Below are positions 27,717-36,050 of a stretch of DNA of 64,000 bases, piece after piece (the first letter of the stretch is position 1; each line of letters begins with the position of its first letter). Below the pieces are notes generated by a model. The model searched no databases. It was not told the DNA's origin and was given only the letters and a program-made list of their open reading frames with translations. Made by a program: the position numbers and the translations under genes. This DNA is from Candidatus Thermodiscus eudorianus (GTDB taxonomy: Archaea > Thermoproteota > Thermoprotei_A > Sulfolobales > Acidilobaceae), in contig WAOW01000005.1 of NCBI GenBank assembly GCA_015521085.1, positions 62,001 through 126,000 of the forward strand. Reading direction: 5' to 3'.

Positions 27717-27962
27717 CTAACAATAAACAATAACCTCTTTAGAATACCGTTCTCATCGAAACCATCTCTCCTATACTTCCTAGCTATTTTAGCTAGAGAC
27801 AATTAAAGGAGTATATCCTTCCTGGGAATCCAGGAGCTACCTCACGACGGATGTAGATATGTGCCCCGCTCTTTTGCGATTCTAACTAGAATCTCGTAGA
27901 GACTCTTCTTCGCCTTAATAGTCTCTGACAATTCCACATCTCAAAGCTCCTGTACGAAACAC
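27717..27962 (-). pseudogene. Decayed copy of the VapBC module
   Basis: Read along the plus strand, 27720-27850 matches the vapC gene at about 29975-30105 (for example ATAACCTCTTTAGAATA and TCCTTCCTGGGA), and 27870-27940 matches vapB at about 30310-30380 (for example CTTCGCCTTAATAGTCTC with one change). Frames are broken by indels and most of the 5' half of vapC is altered. The copy lies next to a tRNA-Val fragment (27982) just as the intact module lies next to the intact tRNA-Val, so the two are old and young versions of the same cassette. Confidence 0.75.
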
Positions 27963-27981
27963 CTCCTCACATCCTTTACCA

Positions 27982-28110
27982 GGCCCAGGGATTTGCACCC
28001 CGGACCTCCGCCGTGTGAGAACACATAGATATGTATAAAGTTCACATTTTAGCATTATGGATATCCAGATTGATATTAACAACCATGCGTTATGAATGAT
28101 TGCTAGATAG
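27982..28110 (-). repeat. tRNA-Val 3'-half fragment A plus AT-rich tail
   Basis: Positions 27982-28019 match the 3' half of tRNA-Val(CAC) from near the 3' end to the anticodon loop (GTGTGAG on the plus strand) with small losses in the acceptor and T-stem. The match to the tRNA stops right after the loop. The following tail starts AACACATAGATATGTA, the same as in fragment C, and then drifts. This is the most decayed of three such units. Confidence 0.75.
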
Positions 28111-28140
28111 AGTCCTCCGCCCCAAGAGTTAGAGGATTCT

Positions 28141-28456
28141 TTACTTTAAGTCAAAAATATTTCTTAATTCCTCCTTAACCTTAAGTAGAGACTCTTCAGC
28201 AAGCCTGCCAGCGGCCTTCACAACTAATTTCTTCTCCGCCGTAAAGATGCTTGAACAGTCTATATAGCTTGGCTCCTTCTTTAAACGACCAATAGCTAAG
28301 TCTAATTGCGTTATCGGTATTCTATGCAGGCCAGAGGAGCCGGTTATCTTCGCCACTATCATATCATCGTCTAAGTCTACTGCATTTAATACTAAGACCG
28401 GTCTCAGTTTAGAGCCTAGTAAGTCTGTGAAGGGAAGCTCTAGGACAACAATATCT
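28141..28456 (-). pseudogene. MazF/PemK-like toxin gene without a usable start
   Basis: The frame encodes the N-terminal barrel strand GDIVVLELPFTDLLGSKLRP and VLVLNAVD, then a normal-looking C-terminal part to the stop at 28141: the layout of a MazF/PemK mRNA interferase of about 105 residues. But a TAA stands directly before GDIV, and no ATG, GTG or TTG occurs in frame until ATG 28362, which would drop the essential N-terminal strand and the conserved arginine. The gene follows its antitoxin gene by a few nt, with an AAGGAG SD still in place. It is either dead or uses a very unusual start. Confidence 0.65.
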
Positions 28457-28463
28457 CCTTAGC

Positions 28464-28649
28464 CTATATTTCGAAGAGTTCTTCGACATCTTCACCCTCC
28501 CTTAAAAGCCTAAGATAGGAGTAGAGCTTCTCTGCATCGACGCCCTCAACTTCGACTATCTTTATCTTGACCTTCTTACCTTCAAGCTCCGTTAAGGGCT
28601 TAAGCGGAATAATCACACCGCCCTTAACAATACCCTCTACCTCAGACAT
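28464..28649 (-). CDS. AF2212-like (DUF104) antitoxin
   Basis: 61 residues. The N-terminus VEGIVKGGVIIPLKPLTELEGKKVKIKI is the hallmark of the small AF2212/DUF104 antitoxins, which form a beta-barrel-like fold and pair with PIN or other toxins. The C-terminal acidic helix (EGEDVEELFEI) would bind the toxin. Here it precedes a MazF-like gene rather than a PIN gene. It appears intact although its partner is not. Confidence 0.75.
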   Translation of the reverse strand: MSEVEGIVKGGVIIPLKPLTELEGKKVKIKIVEVEGVDAEKLYSYLRLLREGEDVEELFEI

Positions 28650-28762
28650 CTTCGAAGACCCACATGTTACTGCTGCTATAGGAGGGTAATCAAGTTAGCC
28701 TAAACTATTCTCTAATTTTGATAATGATGCGGGAGCTAATGCGATATTTATGTCTGATAGTG

Positions 28763-28906
28763 TGTCTGTGGGTTTGAACCCCCGCAGCCTCTACCGTGCG
28801 GGAGCTCATAGATATGCAACAAATTCATATAACAGATATGCATGGAGTCTAAAAATAATAGCAGCAATGATATCATTTTAGATATCATTTACCATCAGAT
28901 ATGCAT
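28763..28906 (-). repeat. Degenerate tRNA 3'-half fragment B plus AT-rich tail
   Basis: Positions about 28763-28800 resemble the T-arm and anticodon side of the tRNA (GGTTTGAACCCCCG and CCGTGCGGGAG), but the acceptor end is lost. The tail from 28801 runs parallel to that of fragment C over about 105 nt: ATAGATATGCA, ACAGATATGCATGGA, AATAATAGCAG, GATATCAT, and the end CATCAGATATGCAT. The stretch 28650-28976 holds no gene other than this repeat. Confidence 0.75.
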
Positions 28907-28976
28907 AAACTAGTTACAGTAATAAAGCTAGGTTTAAGTTAGCTGAGTTTACCAGGTACAACATGGGTAGGAGCCG

Positions 28977-29204
28977 ATGGCTGGTGCTGAAGAGAGAATA
29001 GTTGTTAACCCGAAAATTATGGGTGGCAAGCCTGTTATAAAAGGGTCAAGAATCCCCGTCTACTTTATACTAGAGCTTATCGCTAGCGGATGGTCAATTG
29101 ACGATATACTAAAGGAGTACCCACACCTCACGCGGGAGGATGTGTTAGCGGCAGTGAGATACGCTGCTAGAGTGCTGAGGGAGGAAGTTGTCGTCAAAGC
29201 CTAA
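28977..29204 (+). CDS. DUF433 antitoxin
   Basis: 75 residues of the DUF433 family: VNPKIMGGKPVIKGSRIPV (about 9-27) followed by a helix-turn-helix-like part SGWSIDDILKEYPHLTREDVLAAVRYA. These proteins are the antitoxin partners of DUF5615 (PIN-like) toxins, and such a gene follows at once. The start is ATG 28977 with GGAG just upstream. It is oriented opposite to the other toxin-antitoxin genes of the array. Confidence 0.88.
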   Translation: MAGAEERIVVNPKIMGGKPVIKGSRIPVYFILELIASGWSIDDILKEYPHLTREDVLAAVRYAARVLREEVVVKA

Positions 29205-29546
29205 AATCCTGGCCGACGAAACATTCCAAGAACTACCATACAGTCCCTCAGAAGCCTAAACTACGACGTGGTATCCGTCTGGGAAGTAAATCCTGGTATT
29301 AGTGATGAGCAGGTAGTACAACTCTCAATAAAAGAAAAGAGAATAATTATAACATTTGACAAGGACTTCGGAAGAATGGCCCTCACTAATCCTAACGTGC
29401 CAGGCGTCATGCTAATGCGAATTCGACCTGTGAATCCAGAGTATATCACAAATCGAATAATCTCCGCTCTCAAGTCAGTGGAGAATCCTTATGACAAACT
29501 AATTGTAGTTCGTAGGAACACTGTAAGGATAATTCCGTTAAGATAG
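29188..29546 (+). pseudogene. DUF5615 PIN-like toxin with a frameshift
   Basis: A start at TTG 29188 overlaps the DUF433 gene and reads MSSKPKILADETF, the standard N-terminus of the family with its acidic active-site residues. The frame then runs to a stop. The rest of the protein (PRTTIQSLRSLNYDVV, then GISDEQVVQLSIKEKRI, ITFDKDFGRM and so on) continues in the next frame from about 29225 to 29546. One missing base near 29224-29226 explains the break. GTG 29268 would give a 92-residue C-terminal piece lacking the first acidic residues. The toxin is probably inactive unless frameshifting occurs. Confidence 0.75.
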
Positions 29547-29560
29547 GTAATGATAAAGTT

Positions 29561-29713
29561 TGGTGGACCCGGGGGGATTTGAATCCCGAAATCTCTCTGC
29601 CGTGTGAGAACACATAGATATGTAAAGGTTCATATCCAGAGTATGCATGTAATCCAAACATAATAGCAGGAGGAATATCCAAGCCGATATCATCTATCAT
29701 CAGATATGCATGG
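29561..29713 (-). repeat. tRNA-Val 3'-half fragment C plus AT-rich tail
   Basis: Positions 29561-29608 are a tRNA 3' half that still keeps CCA, the discriminator base, acceptor strand, T-arm and the anticodon loop (GTGTGAG on plus), with changes in the T-stem and variable region compared with the intact gene at 30462-30539. Identity to the tRNA ends exactly after the anticodon loop. The tail (29609-29713) carries repeated AGATATGCAT-like motifs and closely follows that of fragment B. Confidence 0.85.
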
Positions 29714-29761
29714 CTCTCGTAAGTCCAACTAATTTATACGAGGAACAAGTTGCTTCTATTT

Positions 29762-30166
29762 CTAATCTCCAATATAAATAACATTTTCCATATTTCTAAA
29801 TAATTTATCTCCAGTAACTAGTTTGTCCTGCTTTAGCATTGCAATAGAATATACTATAGCATCAGCTAGGCTAGGTGTCCTTAACCTCAGCTTTTTAGAT
29901 AGCTCTAATAGTTCCAGATATATTTCGGAGGCTTTTAGTGATATCTCTATATCGATTGTTACTACTTCCGTCTTGCCAACAATAAACAGTAACCTCTTTA
30001 GAATATCGTCCTCATTGAAACCTTCTCTTCTATATTTCCTAGCTACTTCCGCTAGTACTATCGATGGAGTAGATCCTTCCTGGGACTCCAGAAGCCGCTT
30101 CACGATAGCGCCCTTCTCACTACCTCTAAAATACTCAATCCACGCATATGTATCATATACAGGCAA
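29762..30166 (-). CDS. vapC: VapC PIN-domain toxin
   Basis: A 134-residue PIN-domain ribonuclease. The acidic metal-site residues can be placed at D5 (VYDTYAWIE), E40 (VLAEVARKY), D102 (SLADAIVYS) and D119 (VTGDKLFRN), and the reading frame is whole, so it should be active. VapC toxins cleave tRNA or rRNA. The vapB gene precedes it by 5 nt. This is the cassette nearest the intact tRNA-Val and the only toxin gene in the array that looks fully intact. Confidence 0.9.
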   Translation of the reverse strand: MPVYDTYAWIEYFRGSEKGAIVKRLLESQEGSTPSIVLAEVARKYRREGFNEDDILKRLLFIVGKTEVVTIDIEISLKASEIYLELLELSKKLRLRTPSLADAIVYSIAMLKQDKLVTGDKLFRNMENVIYIGD

Positions 30167-30171
30167 ATCGC

Positions 30172-30372
30172 TTATCCCCTATCTTCCATCCTATCCTTCT
30201 CCGTGTATGGCTTAACCTTGCCCCTGTCGATACCAAACATGTCCCTGGGAACACCAGCTTTTTCGAGAACTAACTCTTCTAACACTTTCTCTGGTGTAGA
30301 CATGCCCTGCTCTCTTGCAATTCTAACCAGGATATCATATATACTCTTCTTCACCTTAATAGTCTCCGACAA
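30172..30372 (-). CDS. vapB: VapB-type antitoxin
   Basis: 66 residues: an N-terminal DNA-binding part MSETIKVKKSIYDILVRIA and a C-terminal tail (GIDRGKVKPYTEKDR) that probably wraps the toxin. It is the first gene of the pair with vapC. Its upstream region, 92 nt long, runs directly to the CCA end of tRNA-Val; a matching upstream stretch survives beside the decayed VapBC copy at 27.9 kb. Self-repression by the VapBC complex is expected. Confidence 0.82.
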   Translation of the reverse strand: MSETIKVKKSIYDILVRIAREQGMSTPEKVLEELVLEKAGVPRDMFGIDRGKVKPYTEKDRMEDRG

Positions 30373-30461
30373 CTCCGCATCCCAAGCTTATGATAGGGAA
30401 TGCCTCCTCATATCCTTTACTCGAAGCTCAGATATTTGAAGTACATGGAAAGTTCCCAAAG

Positions 30462-30541
<80 letters not shown>

Positions 30542-30603
30542 ACGCCCCTGTTCGTGGTGGGCGTGCCCGGTTGAATGATTATAGGGTTGGTCGATTTATA
30601 GGC

Positions 30604-31053
30604 TTAGCCTTGTCTTTCTTCGCTACAAGCGGCTTTAACGATTATAATTGGATTTCTTATTTTTATTCCTTGCCTGTTTGCTTCTTGTATGGTTGCTTGG
30701 ATTATTTCATTGGTGTACTCATTGTTTTCCAGGTCTTTTATCTCGCCGGTATCTTGGCACACGATGTTTATATGGGGGTGTGGGCTGTCTATGTGGGTTT
30801 CTCCGTTTGCTTCGAAGGTCGTTATTACTCCTGCCTCTTCTAGCATTTTCATGATCATGTAGGTTGTTGATACTCCTAGCCTGGGTAACTGTTTTGTGGC
30901 TAGCTGGTGTATTTCCTTGAAGGATGGATGATCCTTTACGTTGTCAAGGATTATTTTAGCTACTATTATTCTCTGTGGTGTCAACCTGTGCCCGAGCTTC
31001 TCTAGTATGCCCACTATGTTTTCTACACTGGTCTCGTCGTGATACCTGCTCAT
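30604..31053 (-). CDS. Fur family metal-dependent transcription regulator
   Basis: 149 residues with the Fur layout: a winged helix-turn-helix (about 8-85; LTPQRIIVAKIIL, HQLATKQLPRLGVSTTYMIMKML) and a dimerisation/metal domain with a metal-binding H-x-H cluster in DSPHPHINIVCQDTGEI. It would sense iron, manganese, zinc or peroxide. The frame extends upstream to 31176, but ATG 31053 fits the family start and a TATA-like element at about 31092-31103 lies a proper distance before it. The usual CxxC pairs are missing, so structural zinc may be absent. Confidence 0.85.
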   Translation of the reverse strand: MSRYHDETSVENIVGILEKLGHRLTPQRIIVAKIILDNVKDHPSFKEIHQLATKQLPRLGVSTTYMIMKMLEEAGVITTFEANGETHIDSPHPHINIVCQDTGEIKDLENNEYTNEIIQATIQEANRQGIKIRNPIIIVKAACSEERQG

Positions 31054-31209
31054 TAGGTCACTGCACCATTTGGAGAATGTTATGCTAGTAGATATATAGT
31101 TTGTGTAATTGTTTCTACATAGTAGAGAATTCTCGCTACCACTCGGCATGACCACAATAGTAACTGTCAAAAACACCTACTGGGATGGTCTATAACAGAG
31201 GATGATACA

Positions 31210-32217
31210 TTGAAGATCTGGGGCATGGTGCTCGGAGGCTACCCCAGGGGCCGTTACGCCAGGTACGCCCTGAGAGATAAGGAGAGGGGATCCAAGAGAC
31301 TATCCGAGGCAAATATCGACCTAGTAAAGGCGCACAGTGAAATTATAGGTGTCCAGAAAGCCGCTGGATTCCACTATGTAGTGGATGGAATGATAGACTG
31401 GCACGACATATTCCGTCCATTCGTTGAGTCCTGGAGGAACGTTGCGGTCGATGGTTTGCTACGCTACTTCGACAACAACTTCTTCTACAGGATCCCGGTA
31501 TTCACGGGGGAACCTGATATAATCGAGCCTGTCTTAGCCAGGAGAGTTCTGGAATACGCTCTCCTGGCAGATCCCTCGAAGCTAAAGATAGTTGTCCCGG
31601 GGCCAGTCACCTTCACAAAGCTATCCAAGAACAGGAGTGGGTATTCCGATGCAGAGCTGGCTGAGAAGATAGCTTACGTGTTGAGGAGGGAGGTGGAATT
31701 AGCCCTGGAGGCCGGGGCTGGCATGGTCCAGATAGATGAGCCCTTCCTAGCCTCTATAGATGCAGATGTAGATGATGCTGCCCTGGCGGTCGACCTAGTC
31801 AACATGATCGTAGATGGCTTCGAGGACACATCGATACTCGCATTATACTTCGACGCGCCTCAACCCAGAGTCTATGAGAGGTTACTGGATGTACGGGCTA
31901 AGTATTTGATGATTGACGTCGCGGACGTTGGAGAGAGGGCTCTGAGCCTCTTAGAATCCAAGGGTCTCGGAGACCATACTCCTGTACTGGGCTTGATAGA
32001 TGCCCGCAGGATCTATGATGATGACCCGGACAAGATTGTGTCTAGCGGAGAACGGGTCAAAAGGAGTTGTGATCCGGAGGAACTCGTTATAACAACTACC
32101 ACTTGGATGGACCTCATACCATATAGATACAGTTTGAGGAAGACCTTCCTACTGGCCCATATCCTAGAGGAATACAGTAGGAGACTCGGCCACGAGCTGG
32201 TAAACATGTGGAGGTGA
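31210..32217 (+). CDS. MetE-like methionine synthase-related protein (first of pair)
   Basis: 335 residues of the UROD/MetE-like TIM-barrel superfamily: [13 protein letters not shown] (about 126-138), [13 protein letters not shown] (about 171-183), and [16 protein letters not shown] near the end. It lacks the clear zinc-binding His/Cys set of the catalytic half, so it may be a partner or a substrate-specific paralogue. In archaea, core-MetE proteins come in such neighbouring pairs and move a methyl group to homocysteine without folate. The start is TTG 31210. The next gene begins 5 nt later. Confidence 0.8.
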   Translation: MKIWGMVLGGYPRGRYARYALRDKERGSKRLSEANIDLVKAHSEIIGVQKAAGFHYVVDGMIDWHDIFRPFVESWRNVAVDGLLRYFDNNFFYRIPVFTGEPDIIEPVLARRVLEYALLADPSKLKIVVPGPVTFTKLSKNRSGYSDAELAEKIAYVLRREVELALEAGAGMVQIDEPFLASIDADVDDAALAVDLVNMIVDGFEDTSILALYFDAPQPRVYERLLDVRAKYLMIDVADVGERALSLLESKGLGDHTPVLGLIDARRIYDDDPDKIVSSGERVKRSCDPEELVITTTTWMDLIPYRYSLRKTFLLAHILEEYSRRLGHELVNMWR

Positions 32218-32222
32218 CAAGG

Positions 32223-33215
32223 ATGGAGTATAGGGTACCCGAGAAGTTCCCGACCACGGTCGTGGGTAGCTATCCTAAGCTGCCCCCGGCATCGAAGGCG
32301 TTGAAGTTGAAGAAGAAGGGTGAGGTTGGAAAGGAGGAGTTTAGAAGGCTTATTGAAGAGGCTATTAAGACCGTTGTGGAGGACCAGATATGGGCAGGCG
32401 TCGATATAATAAGTGACGGGGAGCAGAGCAGAGAAGACATGGTAGTCTACTTCGCAGAGATAATGGATGGTTATAAGACGGGTGAATGGGTCAAGATTTT
32501 CGACAACGTGTACTTCAGGAAACCCATCATAACGGGAAGGGTCCAGTGGACTAAGCCCATGACCCTCGACGACTGGGAAACAGCTTCTAAGTATGCGCAG
32601 GGACGCCCGGTAAAGGGTATCCTAACGGGTCCCTACACAATGCTTGAGTGGAGCTTCGACCTGTACTACGGTGACAGGTACAAAGCACTCATAGAACTCG
32701 CAAAGGCGCTCAGAAAGGAAATAGAAGCGTTAGTCAATGCCGGCGCCAAGTATATCCAAGTAGACGAACCAGCCCTCTCAACAAGACCCTGGAAAGAGGA
32801 AGCAGAGCTTTTAGGAGAAGCCCTGAGAGTCATGCTCAAAGGTATAGAGGCTAAGAAGATAGTACACATATGTTTCGGACGAATAGAGAAGGTGCTACCC
32901 TACATACTAGACTATCCCGTCGACCAGTTCGACCTCGAATTCAAAAACAGCGACTTCCGCCTACTACCCTATCTAAAGGAATACGGATTCGACAAGGAAC
33001 TAGGCTATGGAGTGATAGACGTTCATACAACGCAGATAGAGACCGTCGAGGAAATAGTTGACTCTATAAACCAGCTAATGAAGTTGGGGATACTACCCCC
33101 AGAGAAGATCTACATAGACCCCGACTGTGGACTGAAAAGACTGCCCCGGGAGATAGCGAGGATGAAGCTCAAAAACATGGTAGAGGCTGCTAGGATTGCC
33201 AGGAGAGAGTGGTAA
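32223..33215 (+). CDS. Core-MetE methionine synthase
   Basis: It matches the C-terminal catalytic half of cobalamin-independent methionine synthase. It has VVGSYPKLP at the start, [14 protein letters not shown], the substrate loop [14 protein letters not shown], and zinc ligands in IVHICFG (His, Cys) and DPDCGLK (Cys). Archaeal proteins of this size use methylcobamide-protein or other one-carbon donors rather than methyl-folate. ATG 32223 was chosen because the SD GGAGGTGA sits correctly before it; GTG 32208 is the longer option. Homocysteine may come from S-adenosylhomocysteinase at 12.5-13.7 kb. Confidence 0.88.
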   Translation: MEYRVPEKFPTTVVGSYPKLPPASKALKLKKKGEVGKEEFRRLIEEAIKTVVEDQIWAGVDIISDGEQSREDMVVYFAEIMDGYKTGEWVKIFDNVYFRKPIITGRVQWTKPMTLDDWETASKYAQGRPVKGILTGPYTMLEWSFDLYYGDRYKALIELAKALRKEIEALVNAGAKYIQVDEPALSTRPWKEEAELLGEALRVMLKGIEAKKIVHICFGRIEKVLPYILDYPVDQFDLEFKNSDFRLLPYLKEYGFDKELGYGVIDVHTTQIETVEEIVDSINQLMKLGILPPEKIYIDPDCGLKRLPREIARMKLKNMVEAARIARREW

Positions 33216-34212
33216 CCAGATAGGAAAGCTACCCTACCCAGCACTAGCCAAGCTAGTCGCTTCGATAAGAGGCGTTAGATGGCCCTCCACAGTCATAGGA
33301 CCAGGTCCCGGCGAAGACGCAGGCGTGGTAGACCTAGGGAACTGCTTCCTAGTATCACACGTAGACCCGATAACAGAGGCTGGATCCGGTATAGGTAGAC
33401 TAGCAGTCGTTGTGTCTTCAAACGATGTTGCAGTAACCGGGGCTAGACCTCGATGGGCCCAGGTCCTCCTACTACTCCCAAAGGGATATTCTCTGAGTCT
33501 AGTCGAGGATCTAGCAGAAGAAATAGGTAGGGCGGCGGAGGAGCTAGGGATCGAGGTAATCGGGGGGCACACAGAATACACTCCCGGGTTAATGAAGCCG
33601 ATAGTAGCGGTTTACGTGATGGGCTGCGCGTGTAAGAGATGCCTGGTGCCCACTGGTAATGCGCGGGATGGTGATTATGTGGTCCAGATCGGCTCTGCTG
33701 CTAGGGAGGGCGCTTCCATACTCGTCAGGGATTTCAGGGATCTACTGTTGCAGAGGGGGGTCAGCGAGGAAACTATAGAGAAGGCAGTCAGTCTGGGCGA
33801 GAGGCTTTCTATTATCAACGTAGCATTGAGCCTAGCTGAGAAGGGCCTGGTAAACTCCATGCATGATGCTACGGAGGGAGGGATACTTGGTAGTCTCGTG
33901 GAGCTTGCCCTGGCTTCCGGTAAATTGGTCGAGGTGTGGCGTAGCGAGATAATAGTCGAAGACGCAGTTAGATCGGTAACCTCTGCTCTTTCACTTGACC
34001 CCCTGAGACTCATAAGTAGTGGGACCCTCATAGCGGCGACCTCCAAGGGTAATCTAGACGATGTTATTGAGGAGGCCAGAACACACGGCTTCGAGGCTAG
34101 CGTGATAGGTCGCGTTAAGGAGGGTCCTCCCCGGGTCAGGCTAGTGGAAGACGGTCGGGTCGTAGAATTAAAGGAGCCGCCAGTCGACGAGATATCGAGG
34201 TTCTGGGTGTAG
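33196..34212 (+). CDS. AIR synthase/HypE-like family protein
   Basis: 338 residues with the PurM-like fold shared by HypE, ThiL, SelD and PurM. It has the ATP-binding acidic stretch [13 protein letters not shown] (about 36-48), [18 protein letters not shown] (about 54-71), a glycine-rich GGHTEYTP, and the C-terminal [17 protein letters not shown]. The family uses ATP to activate a carboxamide, amide or phosphate. No hydrogenase maturation genes are near, so HypE itself is doubtful. The start, TTG 33196, overlaps the MetE gene by 20 nt. Confidence 0.8.
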   Translation: MPGESGNQIGKLPYPALAKLVASIRGVRWPSTVIGPGPGEDAGVVDLGNCFLVSHVDPITEAGSGIGRLAVVVSSNDVAVTGARPRWAQVLLLLPKGYSLSLVEDLAEEIGRAAEELGIEVIGGHTEYTPGLMKPIVAVYVMGCACKRCLVPTGNARDGDYVVQIGSAAREGASILVRDFRDLLLQRGVSEETIEKAVSLGERLSIINVALSLAEKGLVNSMHDATEGGILGSLVELALASGKLVEVWRSEIIVEDAVRSVTSALSLDPLRLISSGTLIAATSKGNLDDVIEEARTHGFEASVIGRVKEGPPRVRLVEDGRVVELKEPPVDEISRFWV

Positions 34213-34216
34213 CAAG

Positions 34217-34483
34217 TTGAAGAAAAAGCGTGGAAGTGAACCGAGGAGAACACTCCAATGCGATAACCCACCATGTATACACGTGGTTTACGACGAGAGA
34301 AGACGTATCTATGCGATATTCATCGAGTTCGACGAGGAAAATATATTTCCTATCGAGGCGGAGATGCTAGAAGCCGCCTGTAGGGACTTGGCTAAGGCTA
34401 GGGGTATGGGGTTACGCGAGGCCAATCCCCAGGAGACAGATTTCTTGGCCGTAAAATACCTAAACGCTAGGCCGGTTGAGTAA
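34217..34483 (+). CDS. Small hypothetical protein
   Basis: 88 residues, starting at TTG 34217 only 4 nt after the HypE-like gene, so probably the last gene of the MetE/HypE-like operon. It has a short cysteine pair (LQCDNPPCIHVVYD), a beta-rich stretch, and a helical C-terminal part (ACRDLAKARGMGLREA). No family is recognised. Confidence 0.6.
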   Translation: MKKKRGSEPRRTLQCDNPPCIHVVYDERRRIYAIFIEFDEENIFPIEAEMLEAACRDLAKARGMGLREANPQETDFLAVKYLNARPVE

Positions 34484-34501
34484 AAAAGGTAGTGTTTATG
34501 T

Positions 34502-35425
34502 TTATTTAAACTCCTCGGGTAACGCGTCGATGAGCTTTTTAACGGCGGCGGCACTCTCTGCAAGCCCTTTCTTCTCCTCGTCGGTCAATGGTAGTTCTAG
34601 GATCCTCTCTATCCCGGACTTGCCCAGGACCAAGGGTACCTCAAGGACTATGTCGTTGAAGCCGTACTCGCCCTTCAGGTAGGCGCTCGCGATGAACGCC
34701 TTCTTTTGGTCCCTCTTTATGGACTCTACCATTACTGCTAGTCCTGCCCCGGGCCCGTAGTTGCTACTGTATCCTCTTAGCTCGGTTATGGTTGCTCCTG
34801 CTTTGACGGTCTGAGTCCTGATGTCCTCTATCTCCTCATCGGAGAGGAGCTCTGTTAACGGGACGCCCAGCACTGTTGAGAGACGTGGCACTGGGAACAT
34901 GGCTTGGCCGTGCATTCCCAGCACGACTGGGACTATGCTGGCGGGGCTAACCTTGAGCTTCTTTGAAGCGTAGTATGCTAGCCGGCCAGCGTCTAGTACG
35001 CCGCTGAATCCAATAACTCTCTCCCTCGGGAAGCCTAGCTTCTTGTACATTACATAAGTCATCGCGTCGAGCGGGTTTGTTGTGAGCAGCACGATGCTGT
35101 TTGGCGCGTACTCTTTTATCTTCTCGGCTATGTCTGCTATCACTCCCGCGTTCTTGCTTAGCAACTCTTCTCTAGTCATTCCAGGCTTCCTTGGGAATCC
35201 AGCTGTTACGACGACCACGTCGCTGCCAGCCATGTCTTTGAAGTCGTTGGAACCACTTATGTCAACGCTTATGCCTAGGATCGATGCGGCGTGGCCTAGG
35301 TCTAGGGCTTCGCCCTGCGGCTTGTTTGGTATTATATCGATGAGGAGTATGTCATCGAGTTCCTTGAGCATCATGAAGGCAGCGGCGCTAGTACCGACTT
35401 TCCCGGCGCCTATAATGGTTATCAC
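34502..35425 (-). CDS. mdh: Malate dehydrogenase (LDH-like type)
   Basis: NAD(P)-dependent oxidation of malate to oxaloacetate. 307 residues with the Rossmann motif IGAGKVGTSAA (about 4-14), active-site loop GFPRKPGMTREEL, NPLDAMTYVMYK, the LDAGR motif, and the catalytic His in VLGMHGQAMFP. GTG 35425 is the start, with GAGGTG upstream at the right distance and the Rossmann strand beginning directly after it; the longer frame to 35479 has no family support. Arginine in the substrate loop favours malate over lactate. Confidence 0.93.
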   Translation of the reverse strand: MITIIGAGKVGTSAAAFMMLKELDDILLIDIIPNKPQGEALDLGHAASILGISVDISGSNDFKDMAGSDVVVVTAGFPRKPGMTREELLSKNAGVIADIAEKIKEYAPNSIVLLTTNPLDAMTYVMYKKLGFPRERVIGFSGVLDAGRLAYYASKKLKVSPASIVPVVLGMHGQAMFPVPRLSTVLGVPLTELLSDEEIEDIRTQTVKAGATITELRGYSSNYGPGAGLAVMVESIKRDQKKAFIASAYLKGEYGFNDIVLEVPLVLGKSGIERILELPLTDEEKKGLAESAAAVKKLIDALPEEFK

Positions 35426-35486
35426 AGCAGTACACCTCGCGTCTCGTATAGAATGATGTAGTCGTCTGGGATAATACACGTTGCCA

Positions 35487-36050
35487 CTAATCGTATATAA
35501 TCCTTGATAGGGCCGAGGAAATATAGTGCGCTAGCCGGAGTGGAATAGGCTTCCTATCCCTGCCCTGGGCCTCTACTACAATCCTCCGTGCATCCTCGAT
35601 AGAAGCCCGCCAGGCCACTATAAACAACTCGCCCAACGGGGTACAAATCCGCGTATAGTCGTCGACTAACCGAAGGATCCTCGATCTAACACTCCTTAGA
35701 GGAAGGCCGCTCGCCTCCAGACCCCTAGAGAGCCTACGATAGCTGGGCCTGTACGTATACACTACCACCACAGGGACCCGCCTAGCCCTATATAGGGTAT
35801 CAGGAGATACCACGTTGAACCCGGCGATCGTAAGGCTATCCAAGAGTATAGCGTCAGCCATCCTCCCAGGAGAGACGACCGTCACGAGGTAAGATAATAT
35901 AGCAGAAGCGTCAAGTCCATCCACGTGCACAGGTAGAAACGCCAGATCCTCTAACCCATCCTCGCTCGACCACGAGAGGCAAGTGGCAATCGTCACGCCC
36001 TCGCCAAGCTTCTTCACCACACCGTCATCGCAGGCTATCACCCTTACCAA
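35487..36050 (-). CDS. DUF99 family protein (endonuclease V-like fold)
   Basis: 187 residues of the archaeal DUF99/UPF0215 family: an N-terminal ACDDGVVK (about 6-13), the central ILLDSLTIAGFNVV (about 67-80), and VPVVVVYTYRPS (about 92-103). The fold is related to endonuclease V, and the first and central aspartates are where its metal-binding residues lie. The actual role is unknown. It overlaps the 3' end of the orc1/cdc6 gene by 26 nt, so the two are co-transcribed. Confidence 0.85.
   Translation of the reverse strand: MVRVIACDDGVVKKLGEGVTIATCLSWSSEDGLEDLAFLPVHVDGLDASAILSYLVTVVSPGRMADAILLDSLTIAGFNVVSPDTLYRARRVPVVVVYTYRPSYRRLSRGLEASGLPLRSVRSRILRLVDDYTRICTPLGELFIVAWRASIEDARRIVVEAQGRDRKPIPLRLAHYISSALSRIIYD

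Larger units (their letters stand above)
27982..30461 (-). mobile_element. Array of three tRNA-Val-anchored toxin-antitoxin cassettes
   Basis: Three units follow tRNA-Val. Unit 1 (29561-30461) holds VapBC; unit 2 (about 28763-29560) holds DUF433-DUF5615; unit 3 (27982-28762) holds DUF104 and a MazF-like toxin. Each ends, on the side away from the tRNA, with an AT-rich tail and a tRNA 3' half broken at the anticodon loop. This is the footprint left when an element with a tRNA 3' half in its attachment site integrates and rebuilds the intact gene. No integrase gene is seen, so movement would need one from elsewhere. A further decayed VapBC copy lies beyond unit 3. Confidence 0.65.

Noticed and set aside
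29470-29700. Open frame across tRNA fragment C and its tail
   Set aside because: The same frame has stops in copies A and B, and it runs through a tRNA-derived sequence.
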